DNA of 32,560 bases from an uncultured Prevotella sp. GTDB taxonomy: Bacteria; Bacteroidota; Bacteroidia; Bacteroidales; Bacteroidaceae. Shown piece after piece: positions 15,670 to 23,742 of the stretch (position 1 is its first letter; the number at the start of each line of letters is the position of its first letter). The position numbers and the translations under genes are program-made. Under the pieces are notes generated by a model. The model searched no databases. It had not been told where the DNA came from and saw only the letters and a program-made list of their open reading frames with translations. The stretch covers positions 1 to 32,560 of the forward strand of contig CALFUF010000060.1 of assembly GCA_937916405.1 (NCBI GenBank). Direction: 5' to 3'.

Positions 15670-16335
15670 ATGAAGAAAATTACAATTGCTATGACGTTGG
15701 TTGCTGCCGTGGTCTTCATGATGAGCAGCTGTGGTGGTAAATCACAACCTATCCCCTTTGACAATGGTGATTCTACGGATATGAGCGCCATGCAGGATCC
15801 TACCATCTATGGTGTTTGTGGTGAGAGTACGGCTATGAATACCATACAGGTGATTACTGACTTAGGTGACACTATCCAGTTAGATATTACCTATGCTCGT
15901 GACAACAATCAGGTGTTTGGTGGCTTACAGGCAGGCGACCGCATGGCTGTAGTTCCTAATTCGAAGAAGACTGAGGCACTGATTGTGATCAATCAGGCCG
16001 CATTGTTAGGAAACTGGGTAATGCCCAACCCGTTGGATGGCAGTGATGAGGTAGGCTTTCGCATCAAAGAAGGTGGTATTGTGGAGGGTATTGAGCAGAC
16101 CACGCTGACCTATAAGACCTGGCGTCTTGTTCGCGGAAAACTGGAAATTGTCGATGTACGTGAGGGCGCTGGAGAGGAAGAGGAGGTCACTCTCTATAAC
16201 CTTGTACGACTGACTCCGGACTCCCTGATACTGAAAGACAATGAGGATCTTTACGAGTATGGCCGCCAGCAGTTAAAGAAACCGGACTCTGATATCCAAC
16301 TGGAGGAGGCATCAGAGGACGACTATAAGATTTGA
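15670..16335 (+). CDS. Lipocalin-like lipoprotein
   Basis: A 221-aa secreted lipoprotein: a short hydrophobic signal ends in MMSSCGG, with the lipid-bearing Cys near residue 21. The C-terminal half (about 112-205) resembles Bacteroidota lipocalin-like domains: LLGNWVMPN, then alternating strands GFRIKEGGIVEGI, TYKTWRLVRGKLEIVD and DSLILKDNEDLYEYGR. The acidic tail is probably disordered. It lies between mazG (17 bp) and rnz (7 bp) and is likely co-transcribed with them. No ligand or function can be assigned. Confidence 0.7.
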   Translation: MKKITIAMTLVAAVVFMMSSCGGKSQPIPFDNGDSTDMSAMQDPTIYGVCGESTAMNTIQVITDLGDTIQLDITYARDNNQVFGGLQAGDRMAVVPNSKKTEALIVINQAALLGNWVMPNPLDGSDEVGFRIKEGGIVEGIEQTTLTYKTWRLVRGKLEIVDVREGAGEEEEVTLYNLVRLTPDSLILKDNEDLYEYGRQQLKKPDSDIQLEEASEDDYKI

Positions 16336-16342
16336 CGAAATC

Positions 16343-17257
16343 TTGGAACCGTTTAAGATTCATATTCTAGGATGTGGAAGTGCTTTACCTACACTCAAGC
16401 ACTATTCCTCATCACAGGTGGTGGAGCTGAGAGGGAAGCAGTTCATGGTAGATTGCGGAGAGGGAACGCAGATGCAGTTACGACGTTCCCATATCCGCTT
16501 TACCAAACTCTCTGCGGTGTTTATCAGTCATCTCCATGGTGACCATTGTTTCGGACTCATCGGAATGATTAGTACGTTCGGTCTTTTGGGACGTACAGCC
16601 AAATTGGATGTCTATGCGCCAGCTCCCTTGGAGGCGACGCTCAATGAGCAGATGCGGCTGTTCTGTCATGGACTCGATTATGAGGTTGTCTTTCATGTAG
16701 TGGATACCACCCAACAGCAAGTGATCTATGAGGATCGTAGTCTGACCATAGAGACTATACCTTTGGAGCATCGTATGCCCTGTTGTGGTTTCCTGTTCAA
16801 GGAGAAGCCGACGAAGCCGCATATCAAGCGTGATATGATAGACTTCTATAAGGTACCGATTAGTCAAATTGGTAATATCAAGGATGGGGCAGACTGGATG
16901 ACACTTGAGGGGGAGGTCATCCCCAATAACCGATTGGTGGAACCGGCAGAACCTGTACGCAGCTACGCCTATTGCAGTGACACCCGTTATATCCCCACGC
17001 TGCATGAGCGTATCAAGGGAGTGACGGCGCTCTACCATGAGAGCACCTATGGGGAGGATAATATACAGCATGCCGAGAAATACTACCATTCTACAGCCCG
17101 TCAGGCAGCGATGGTGGCTCGTGACGCACAAGTAGGGAAATTGCTGTTAGGGCATTACTCCTCCCGTTATGAGGATGAGAGCATCTTACTTTCTGAGGCG
17201 AAAGAGGTGTTTGAAAATAGTGTTTTGTGTGATGAACAGATGATTTTTGAGCTTTAA
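16343..17257 (+). CDS. rnz: Ribonuclease Z
   Basis: A 304-aa metallo-beta-lactamase-fold endonuclease that trims tRNA 3' ends. The metal motif is HLHGDH (in FISHLHGDHCFGL). The N-terminal ILGCGSALPT and FMVDCGEGTQMQLRR are hallmarks of RNase Z. Later metal ligands sit in YCSDTRY and LLLGHYSSRY. The start appears to be TTG 16343: it begins just before the conserved PFKIHILGCGSALP, and no ATG or GTG lies at a better place. The gene follows the lipoprotein stop by 7 bp. Confidence 0.96.
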   Translation: MEPFKIHILGCGSALPTLKHYSSSQVVELRGKQFMVDCGEGTQMQLRRSHIRFTKLSAVFISHLHGDHCFGLIGMISTFGLLGRTAKLDVYAPAPLEATLNEQMRLFCHGLDYEVVFHVVDTTQQQVIYEDRSLTIETIPLEHRMPCCGFLFKEKPTKPHIKRDMIDFYKVPISQIGNIKDGADWMTLEGEVIPNNRLVEPAEPVRSYAYCSDTRYIPTLHERIKGVTALYHESTYGEDNIQHAEKYYHSTARQAAMVARDAQVGKLLLGHYSSRYEDESILLSEAKEVFENSVLCDEQMIFEL

Positions 17258-17278
17258 GCGCATTTTTTTACGTTAAAA

Positions 17279-17310
17279 TTTGGTAATTCCAAATATTATT
17301 CCTACTTTTG
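17279..17310 (+). promoter_or_regulatory. Promoter of the envelope operon
   Basis: TTTG (17279-17282), 20 nt, TACTTTTG (17303-17310), 21 bp before the ATG at 17332. Confidence 0.75.
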
Positions 17311-17331
17311 CAACTGTAATATGTAAAGCGT

Positions 17332-17649
17332 ATGACAAAACGATTACTTACAATTGCACTTTTTGCAGCATGTTTCTTCATGCTCCCTATGACTACTCAG
17401 GCAGCTCCGTCAGAGAGTTTTAGCATCGAGCAGAATGACGAGAAGAACGAGGTACAGATTAGTGTTTCTAAGTCTTCTGTCCATATTGTGAATGCAGAAG
17501 GACAGGTGATGGAGGTGATCTCATTGACAGGTCGTCATGTGATGGCTGTACGTATTGAGAGCCCAGCACAAAGAATTGAATTAACAAACATTCCTAAAGG
17601 TTGCTATATCATCAAAGTTGGAAAGGTTGTCAGAAAGATTGTTATTTGA
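17332..17649 (+). CDS. Small secreted protein resembling a lone T9SS sorting domain
   Basis: A 105-aa protein. Residues 1-25 are a signal peptide (ending TTQAA). The rest has the strand pattern of the type IX secretion C-terminal domain or the related DUF3244: VHIVNAEGQVMEVISLTG, RHVMAV, RIELTNIPKGCYIIKVG and the basic end VVRKIVI. No catalytic or binding domain is attached. Its stop (TGA 17647-17649) overlaps the TTG start of the transpeptidase gene, so the two are translationally coupled. It could be a small periplasmic factor or a decoy of the sorting system; neither is proven. Confidence 0.7.
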   Translation: MTKRLLTIALFAACFFMLPMTTQAAPSESFSIEQNDEKNEVQISVSKSSVHIVNAEGQVMEVISLTGRHVMAVRIESPAQRIELTNIPKGCYIIKVGKVVRKIVI

Positions 17650-19205
17650 CATTCCTTTTATTTCTGTTCGTCTCTTGGTTCCTCGCCGGATGTGAGGAGG
17701 GGGCTGTTCAGAAAGGAGATATTACTATAGAGGCGTTTTCAGATTTGAAGACGCCTGTTTTTCAAATAGCACCTTCTGAAATCCAGTCTGCTTTAAAGAG
17801 GATGGGAACAGTCAGCAAGGACTCCATGTCCCCTGACAGTCAGACTGCTTTGTATTATAGGGAAGGTGGTCCGATGCTATGGTTTGGCAGACAAGGTCTT
17901 ACGCCAATGGCAGACACCTTGCTGGCACAGTTGTCGCATGTCAGTGAGATAGGGCTCTCACCTGCCGGTTTTAAGGTTAAGGAGATAGAGCAAGGCATAC
18001 AGCGTTTTAAGTCCTTGGACTTTGACAAACAGCATACTGTCAACGATGTGATTGCTGATTTGGAGTATTATCTCACCCATGCCTACTTGTCGTATGTGGC
18101 AGGACAGCGATATGGATTCGTGAATCCTAAGAAGGCGATGAACATGGTAGAGTCGAAGCCCGATAGCCTTGGTAATGTCAAGGTACAGTTTGTGAATCAG
18201 TTCGACATACCCATCATACGTCCTACTGCCGCTTTCTATCAGAAGGCTTTTAGTAAGATAGCCAATGACAGTGTGGGCGTGATGATGCGTGAGGTAGAGC
18301 CGCAGTCTCCCCTTTATCGCCATTTGCTGTATCAGTTGTCTGACACATTGTCCGATGAGAAACGCATGCGTGTTCTGGTGAACATGGAGCGTTGTCGTTG
18401 GCAAGAGCGGAACCCCATGCCCTCAACGGGTAAGCGTGTGGTGGTGAATATCCCTGCCTTCATGCTTTACGCCTTTGGTCCTGACTCCACGATGTCGATG
18501 AAGATCGGATGTGGAAAGACTTCCACGAGGACACCGTTGCTGACCAGTGCCATCGAGTATTTCCAAGTCAACCCGGAATGGAATATCCCGCAGAGCATTA
18601 TCAGTACTGATGTGCTCCATCATGCTGGCGACAGTAGCTATTTCGCTCGCCATCGTTATTATATCGCCGAGCGTGCTACAGGTAAGAAAGTGGCTATCCG
18701 TAGTGTGTCACGTGATATGCTGGCAAGTGGTAAGTATCGTGTGTCACAGGATGGTGGAAGGGGAAACTCTCTGGGACGTATCGTGTTCCGTTTTAAGAAC
18801 AATTTCTCTGTCTATCTGCACGACACCTCCACACCAGGTTTCTTCCAGAACAGTTGGAGAGGCGTGTCACATGGTTGTGTCCGTGTGCAGCGACCTTTCG
18901 ACCTTGCCCATTTCCTCTTGGGAGATGTTGACGACTGGACTTTAGACAAGATACGTATATCCATGGATATCAAACCTGTGACGGATCAGGGTAGGGACTA
19001 TCTCCGTAACCATGAGCCGGAGGAGAACGAGAATGGTAGGAAGTTGCCTCACAAACTGATTAGTTATATGCCAGTGAAGCCTCACGTACCTCTTTATATT
19101 ATTTATTATACCATCTATCCGGACGAGAACGGACAGATACGGACCTTCCCAGATGTCTATGGATACGACAAGAATATCTGGAATTATTTAAAGAAGTATA
19201 TCTAA
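17646..19205 (+). CDS. Lipoprotein L,D-transpeptidase (YkuD domain, YcbB-like)
   Basis: A 519-aa wall enzyme that makes 3-3 peptide cross-links or attaches proteins to peptidoglycan. Starting at TTG 17646 gives a signal MTFLLFLFVSWFLAGC, with lipid Cys16. The open frame extends upstream to 17601, but that part lies inside the previous gene. A large N-terminal scaffold (about 40-265) precedes the YkuD catalytic domain. It carries VYLHD (His392) and the active-site SHGCVRV (His409, Cys411). This layout is like YcbB/LdtD, though no peptidoglycan-binding repeat is obvious. The stop overlaps the sigma-factor start (TAATG), linking wall remodelling to stress-sigma production. Confidence 0.9.
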   Translation: MTFLLFLFVSWFLAGCEEGAVQKGDITIEAFSDLKTPVFQIAPSEIQSALKRMGTVSKDSMSPDSQTALYYREGGPMLWFGRQGLTPMADTLLAQLSHVSEIGLSPAGFKVKEIEQGIQRFKSLDFDKQHTVNDVIADLEYYLTHAYLSYVAGQRYGFVNPKKAMNMVESKPDSLGNVKVQFVNQFDIPIIRPTAAFYQKAFSKIANDSVGVMMREVEPQSPLYRHLLYQLSDTLSDEKRMRVLVNMERCRWQERNPMPSTGKRVVVNIPAFMLYAFGPDSTMSMKIGCGKTSTRTPLLTSAIEYFQVNPEWNIPQSIISTDVLHHAGDSSYFARHRYYIAERATGKKVAIRSVSRDMLASGKYRVSQDGGRGNSLGRIVFRFKNNFSVYLHDTSTPGFFQNSWRGVSHGCVRVQRPFDLAHFLLGDVDDWTLDKIRISMDIKPVTDQGRDYLRNHEPEENENGRKLPHKLISYMPVKPHVPLYIIYYTIYPDENGQIRTFPDVYGYDKNIWNYLKKYI

Positions 19206-19750
19206 TGGCGATGGACGAGGAACAGTTGGTTGTTATGCTCTCCGACCCATCAACCCAACGAAAGGCATTTGAGATGGTGGTGCGACAATATAGTGAACAG
19301 CTATATTGGCAGGTACGTCGTATCGTTCTCACCCACGAGGATGCCAATGATGTCATGCAGAACGTGATGCTGAAGGCATGGACCAATCTTGACTCGTTTC
19401 GAAAAGACTCCAAGATATCCACATGGCTCTATCGTATCGCCATCAATGAGAGCCTCGATTTCGTTCGTCGTCAGAAAGGTGTCGCCACTGTCAGTGCTGA
19501 TGATGCGACAGGAGTTGCCAATACCTTGATGGCGGACCGTTATTTCGATGGCGACGAGACAGAGGCACAACTGCAGGAGGCGATAGCCCAATTGCCAGAA
19601 GTACAGCGTACCGTCTTTAATCTCCGTTATTTCGACGAGATGAAATATAGTGAGATGAGTAAGGTTCTCAACACCTCGGAAGGTGCCCTGAAAGCCTCCT
19701 ACCATATAGCGGTGAAGAAAATATCTGAGTTTTTTAAGCAACACGATTAA
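19205..19750 (+). CDS. ECF-type RNA polymerase sigma factor
   Basis: A 181-aa sigma-70 family factor with only regions 2 and 4. Region 2 includes HEDANDVMQNVMLKAWTNLD and KISTWLYRIAINESLDFVRR. Region 4 includes LPEVQRTVFNLRYFDEMKYS and EGALKASYHIAVKKISEFF. The linker between is short and acidic. It starts inside the transpeptidase stop codon and is followed by a single-pass membrane protein that probably restrains it. Target promoters and signals are not visible. Confidence 0.93.
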   Translation: MAMDEEQLVVMLSDPSTQRKAFEMVVRQYSEQLYWQVRRIVLTHEDANDVMQNVMLKAWTNLDSFRKDSKISTWLYRIAINESLDFVRRQKGVATVSADDATGVANTLMADRYFDGDETEAQLQEAIAQLPEVQRTVFNLRYFDEMKYSEMSKVLNTSEGALKASYHIAVKKISEFFKQHD

Positions 19751-19786
19751 ACTTTCACGATGTGAAAACGTCCAAACTATAAAGCA

Positions 19787-20125
19787 ATGGATATGAACGA
19801 AGAGAAATATCTTGAAGAGAGATTGGCAAAGCGCAATCCTTTCCGTGTTCCGGAGGGGTATTTCGACAGTTTTGCCGACCATATGATGGAGCAGTTGCCC
19901 CCAAGGCAACAGAAAGCAAAGCACACGCTGTTACGTCCTTGGATGTATGCCGCAGCCTGTCTGGTCGTTGCCGTCTTCTGCGTCGCTGTATACTTCTCAC
20001 GCATCGACACCCCTGCCACTTCTGAGATGCCTCAGATGGCTGTCACAGATACCTATATGGATGAGGCTGCCGACTATGCGATGATTGATAATACGGACAT
20101 TTATGCCTGTCTGGCAGAAAACTAA
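19787..20125 (+). CDS. Putative single-pass anti-sigma factor
   Basis: A 112-aa protein. The N-terminal cytoplasmic part has RNPFRVPEGYFDSFADHMME, a motif I recall in Bacteroidota membrane proteins encoded next to ECF sigma genes. A single transmembrane segment follows at about 53-69 (YAAACLVVAVFCVAVYF), then a short periplasmic tail. No zinc anti-sigma HxxxCxxC motif is present. Position and topology point to an anti-sigma role. ATG 19787 or 19793 could be the start. Confidence 0.7.
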   Translation: MDMNEEKYLEERLAKRNPFRVPEGYFDSFADHMMEQLPPRQQKAKHTLLRPWMYAAACLVVAVFCVAVYFSRIDTPATSEMPQMAVTDTYMDEAADYAMIDNTDIYACLAEN

Positions 20126-20137
20126 ATAGGAGATATT

Positions 20138-20563
20138 ATGAGAAGAATGATATTGCTGTCTGTCTCTTTGATGCTGTGTATGGTAGGTATGGCGCAAGAG
20201 AAGAAGTTCTCACCCGAGAAGTTTGAGGCAGACCTTGCCGCCTTTATCACCAAAGAGGCGAAGCTCACCAACGAGGAGGCTGCGAAGTTCTTCCCCTTGT
20301 TGCGGGAGATGCATCAGAAACAGCGTGGAATATACAAGAAGATGCGTCAAACCGGTAAGGAGAAACCTGCCAGTGAGGAGGGATGTGCCAATGCCATCAG
20401 TGAGCGTGACAGACTGGATATCGAACTCAAGAAGTTAGAGCAGTGTTACCATAAGAAGATGGTTCAGGTGCTGCCAGCCTCTAAGGTTTATGACGCTATC
20501 AAGGCTGAGAACCAGTTCCACCGTCGGATGATGAAAGGGTGGCAGAAGGGCAAACACCATTAA
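20138..20563 (+). CDS. CpxP/Spy-like periplasmic protein
   Basis: A 141-aa exported protein. The signal peptide ends VGMAQ near residue 20. The mature part is almost wholly helical and charged: KLTNEEAAKFFPLLREMHQK, KQRGIYKKMRQ, then DRLDIELKKLEQCYHKKM. This resembles Spy/CpxP-type chaperones and zinc-resistance sensors, which respond to envelope stress. The C-terminus is Lys/His-rich (WQKGKHH). It is the last gene of the ECF cluster, 12 bp after the anti-sigma candidate, and overlaps nth tail to tail by 65 bp. Confidence 0.7.
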   Translation: MRRMILLSVSLMLCMVGMAQEKKFSPEKFEADLAAFITKEAKLTNEEAAKFFPLLREMHQKQRGIYKKMRQTGKEKPASEEGCANAISERDRLDIELKKLEQCYHKKMVQVLPASKVYDAIKAENQFHRRMMKGWQKGKHH

Positions 20564-21167
20564 GGTCGCATTTCCCACAATGTGGACAGCGTGAGGTACA
20601 TACATACCGTCCGTGAAGCAATAACCAGTGATGTGCCCGTGGAATATCTTCCGCGGGTATATTTTTTACCAACATCTGTTCTACCTTATAAGGGGTGTCG
20701 TCTTTCTTACTGACAAGTCCCAGACGATGACTGACACGGAACACATGGGTATCCACTGCCATCGTCGACTTGCCGAAGGCGACACTCTGTATCACGTTGG
20801 CTGTCTTCCTGCCTACACCAGGCAGATCCAACAAAGCATTCATGTCTGAAGGGACCTCTCCTCCGTGCTTCTCCATCAGTACACGAGCCATCTGCACCAG
20901 GTGCTCCGCCTTTGAGTTAGGGTAGGAGACACTCTTCACATATTCCAGCACATCCTCCATGTCCGCTTTCGCCATCGATGGGGCGTCAGGGTAATGGCGA
21001 AACAGCTCTGGTGTCACTTGGTTGATGCGCTTGTCAGTACACTGGGCGCTTAGGATGACGGCAACCAACAGTTGGAACACACTGCCGAACTCCAGCTCCG
21101 TCTGTACCTCCGGCATCTGTTCACGGAAGTAATGGAGGACATACTCGTATCTTTCTTTTCTGGTCAT
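20499..21167 (-). CDS. nth: Endonuclease III (DNA glycosylase/AP lyase)
   Basis: A 222-aa base-excision repair enzyme that removes oxidised pyrimidines. The helix-hairpin-helix LDLPGVGRKTANVIQ contains the catalytic Lys, and VDTHVFRVSHRLGL contains the catalytic Asp. The iron-sulfur cysteines follow the exact C-x6-C-x2-C-x5-C pattern at the C-terminus (CTSRCPHCGKC, then C). The last Cys and a 16-residue tail are encoded opposite the end of the Spy-like gene. The frame extends upstream to 21227, inside the preceding gene; ATG 21167, 11 bp after that gene's stop, is preferred. Confidence 0.95.
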   Translation of the reverse strand: MTRKERYEYVLHYFREQMPEVQTELEFGSVFQLLVAVILSAQCTDKRINQVTPELFRHYPDAPSMAKADMEDVLEYVKSVSYPNSKAEHLVQMARVLMEKHGGEVPSDMNALLDLPGVGRKTANVIQSVAFGKSTMAVDTHVFRVSHRLGLVSKKDDTPYKVEQMLVKNIPAEDIPRAHHWLLLHGRYVCTSRCPHCGKCDLNGVCPSATLSSSDGGTGSQP

Positions 21168-21178
21168 ATAATTTCTTT

Positions 21179-22009
21179 TCAATGATAAGTATAGTGCATT
21201 TTCATGGAGATGTACCCCTTGGGCCATTTCACTTTGTCAACGAAAAACTTAGCGGTACCTTGTGACAGGAGGAACAGATCGGGTCTCACCTCCTTGAACT
21301 CATAGTGCATGTTGTTCTGCTTCTCCTGCCAGTCGATGCGTGAAATCTGCCAACAGCCATCAGCAATATGCACCCGCATGTTGTCGAGCTTCACTATATA
21401 GAACGTCCGATCGCCTACTGTGTAACTGCCGACATATTTCATGCCCGTCTCTTTCTTTTTCTTAGATTTCTTCTGCAGCTCCTTCACTTTCTCGCGTACC
21501 TTCTTATAAAACTGGTCATACACATAGGCACTCATCATACCATCGTGCTTCAGGAAGGAGGCGATCTGCTTCTTCGTCAGTTCCTGCTTCATCTCCACCA
21601 TCCGCACGTTAGAAGTCGTTATCCTGCCATTGTTGTATAACACATCCTCTGCCATCGTGATACCGAAATGCTTATGTTCCCTGAGGGCACTCACGATAGG
21701 ACCGTATCCTGCCAGACGGGCAGCGAAGGTGATGGTCCTGCGATGGGGAAATGTCGTCAGGTCGATGTCTTTCTCCAACTGGCATGTCACGGAGTAGCGC
21801 AGTGCCCTGACTCGTTCTTTCAAGGGTTTGGCATTGGCAAGTACCTTCTTCAATAGGTATTCCTCGAACGTCATTCCGTCAGCCAGCACCACCGTCTCAG
21901 CCAGATTGAGCGAATAGGCAATGTCCTCATCCTCGTCCTGTGCATACACATTCAGCGTCGCAAGCAAGACTGTTACCATCAAGAAATGTCGTATGACGTT
22001 CATCCTCAT
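21179..22009 (-). CDS. Secreted protein of unknown function
   Basis: A 276-aa exported protein: signal peptide ending NVYAQ at about residue 24, then an acidic DEDED stretch. I do not recognise the family. A Lys-rich segment (KELQKKSKKKKE, about 170) separates two halves. The second half looks rich in beta strands (YVGSYTVGDRTFYIVKLDNM, then YEFKEVRPDLFLLSQGTAKF). The half with TFEEYLLKKVLANA is reminiscent of the C-terminal parts of carboxypeptidase-regulatory-like Bacteroidota proteins, but weakly. It has a good promoter and is probably co-transcribed with nth. ATG 22003 is an alternative start. Confidence 0.65.
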   Translation of the reverse strand: MRMNVIRHFLMVTVLLATLNVYAQDEDEDIAYSLNLAETVVLADGMTFEEYLLKKVLANAKPLKERVRALRYSVTCQLEKDIDLTTFPHRRTITFAARLAGYGPIVSALREHKHFGITMAEDVLYNNGRITTSNVRMVEMKQELTKKQIASFLKHDGMMSAYVYDQFYKKVREKVKELQKKSKKKKETGMKYVGSYTVGDRTFYIVKLDNMRVHIADGCWQISRIDWQEKQNNMHYEFKEVRPDLFLLSQGTAKFFVDKVKWPKGYISMKMHYTYH

Positions 22010-22025
22010 TCCATATTAGTTGTCG

Positions 22026-22057
22026 CAAAGATACTTCTTTTTCCTTTTATCCCCAAA
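22026..22057 (-). promoter_or_regulatory. Promoter of the unknown secreted protein and nth
   Basis: On the minus strand: TTTG (22054-22057), 20 nt, TATCTTTG (22026-22033), about 17 bp before the ATG at 22009. Confidence 0.75.
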
Positions 22058-22095
22058 CATTTTGTTAGCAAAGTCGGTGATGGTGTCAAAGAATG

Positions 22096-23211
22096 CTATA
22101 TCCATGTGAGTTTTCGCCATAATCCCTCTAACGGACCGCGCTGATGGTTGGCGAACCAGAAGCGGGCGAAACAGTATTGGGCGATGACCATCGCCAGACC
22201 AACCATCACGGCGTAGGTGACGCCCAACTTGTAATAGCAGGCGAGACCATAACCGCTGAAGATAGCGCTACCAATGATGGACTGCAAAAGATAGTTGGTG
22301 AGGCTCATGCGACCAAAGATGCACAGGTGATGCAGCACTCGGTGCACACTCTCGAAAGCATACCAAGCGGAAACTACTGCCGAGACAATCATGAGCAGGA
22401 TAAAGAGATTGTAGATGGGTGTCAGCCACGAAGCAATCGGACTGTAATCCACGATGCTCATCACAAGGACGACGATCGCAGATATGACCAGCAGCCTGTG
22501 CCAAATCTGCAAGTTACATCTTTCATTATAGAACATCCGCTGGCGACCTAACTGCATGCCGAGGATAAAGAGACAGAGCAATTGCGTCAGACGACCGCTA
22601 TATATGTTGTATCGGAAGTTCAACTCGAATCCGCATCGCAGATTGTTGACGGCATTCTCCCAGAATGTACCATGCTCATGCAGGGCAATGGTCTTGTGGT
22701 ATAGTTCCCAAAGCGTGGAATGGTCGATGGTAGTGCCTGTCAGCAGGCAGAACAACTCTACAGGCTGGATAGCTAATAGACCGATGATACACCAGACCGC
22801 TTTGGACGGTAGGTAACTGATGGGGATCAGCAACAAGCCGTAGCAGGCATAGAGCATCAGGATATCACCATCGTAGAAGGTCACGTTGACAAGTCCAAAT
22901 ATGAACAGCAGGCACATACGCCATGCAAATCGACCAGAGAAATTGCGACCTTTCTGCTGCTGATTGTCGTTCATGATGAAGAAACTCAGTCCGAAGAGCA
23001 TCGCAAAGACTCCATACATCTTGCCAGAGAGCAACCATGCCAGCACATCCGCCACCATCTGGTCACAGGGTAATGTGTGAATGATAGGCTTTTCAGTAAA
23101 GATGTCGAAGTGCTCTACGGAGTGATACAGGATGATACCTGCCACAGCAATGCCTCGCAGAGCATCGGCAATGTCAATTCGGGTGTTGGGGAGATTGCTG
23201 GTTTTATACAT
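22096..23211 (-). CDS. DUF418 family multi-pass membrane protein
   Basis: A 371-aa inner-membrane protein with about eight to ten hydrophobic segments. The N-terminus reads RIDIADALRGIAVAGIILYH, then LSGKMYGVFAMLFGLSFFIM. The conserved C-terminal part includes FGRMSLTNYLLQSIIGSAIF and the ending GPLEGLWRKLTW. These are the DUF418/YeiB signatures, a group related to acyltransferase-3 membrane proteins. The biochemical role is unknown; transport or modification of an envelope component is inferred for the family. It is a stand-alone gene with its own promoter. Confidence 0.9.
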   Translation of the reverse strand: MYKTSNLPNTRIDIADALRGIAVAGIILYHSVEHFDIFTEKPIIHTLPCDQMVADVLAWLLSGKMYGVFAMLFGLSFFIMNDNQQQKGRNFSGRFAWRMCLLFIFGLVNVTFYDGDILMLYACYGLLLIPISYLPSKAVWCIIGLLAIQPVELFCLLTGTTIDHSTLWELYHKTIALHEHGTFWENAVNNLRCGFELNFRYNIYSGRLTQLLCLFILGMQLGRQRMFYNERCNLQIWHRLLVISAIVVLVMSIVDYSPIASWLTPIYNLFILLMIVSAVVSAWYAFESVHRVLHHLCIFGRMSLTNYLLQSIIGSAIFSGYGLACYYKLGVTYAVMVGLAMVIAQYCFARFWFANHQRGPLEGLWRKLTWI

Positions 23212-23233
23212 CTTGATTATTCTACTGACGTTG

Positions 23234-23264
23234 CAAAATTACGAATAGTTGCGGAATCAGCAAA
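23234..23264 (-). promoter_or_regulatory. DUF418 gene promoter
   Basis: On the minus strand: TTTG (23261-23264), 19 nt, TAATTTTG (23234-23241), 22 bp before the ATG. Confidence 0.8.
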
Positions 23265-23313
23265 ATTTTAGGGATATTTTGTGTGGTTAACTACAAACCT
23301 CGATTCTCTTATA

Positions 23314-23538
23314 TCCTGGTCCATACGTAGGAAGGCGTAAGTTTGCAGTAAGGAAACTACCAGTTTGTCGTAAGGAAACTCCTGCTTAGTCGGTACCTGA
23401 CTGTCGCTCGGTTCGTCTCACTCTTGACGTTTGTTTTTTGTCATGGCTCCTCGGTGAAGGTCGCTTCAAATAGCCCCTCCATACTATGTTCTCTCGTAGA
23501 GAGAACATAGTATGGGGCTTGAAGCCTTCACCTCGGAG
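23314..23538. repeat. Dispersed intergenic repeat, copy 2, with long imperfect hairpin
   Basis: This is the partner of positions 1-223, in the opposite orientation. Block 23314-23357 matches 39 of 44 bases, block 23444-23465 matches 22 of 22. Two 22-bp direct units (agtttg-CA/TC-gtaaggaaac) lie at about 23340-23383. From 23444 to 23538 the sequence folds back on itself: CTCCTCGGTGAAGG on the left pairs imperfectly with CCTTCACCTCGGAG on the right, around a perfect inner palindrome. No ORF in 23265-23953 looks coding. Confidence 0.7.
23479..23515. repeat. Perfect 17-bp palindrome with 3-nt loop
   Basis: Arms 23479-23495 (ccatactatgttctctc) and 23499-23515 pair perfectly around gta. It is the core of the long hairpin in repeat copy 2. 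No U-tract follows on either strand, so it is not a typical terminator. Confidence 0.85.
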
Positions 23539-23610
23539 AAAATTCATCAGAACAGTTTTCGTAGGGTCATTCGTTGGTTGTATTCCAACCTTTTCGAAGC
23601 CATAGACTCC

Positions 23611-23742
23611 ATGGGTCGTAGGGATGCTCGCCAATGGTCGTGCAGATGGCAGCCATAGGTGTTGGGAGACTTTCCCAAGGGTGTTGGGGATAGGATCCAA
23701 GGGTCGTGGGGATGATTCGCAAGGGTCGTGGAGATGTCTTGC
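23611..23742. repeat. 22-bp tandem repeat, six diverged units
   Basis: Six units of exactly 22 bp start at 23611, 23633, 23655, 23677, 23699 and 23721. The consensus is close to aagggtcgtggggatg plus six variable bases. Units 5 and 6 agree best. Two further stretches (23743-23787) look like a seventh unit and an inverted variant. The period is not a multiple of three and no reading frame is convincing, so the array is probably non-coding. 23788-23953 contains only a small GC-rich hairpin (ccccct/aggggg at 23833-23848), possibly a weak terminator for the DUF4468 gene. Confidence 0.8.

Noticed and set aside
23611..23742. CRISPR array
   Set aside because: Units are contiguous with no spacers, and there are no cas genes nearby.
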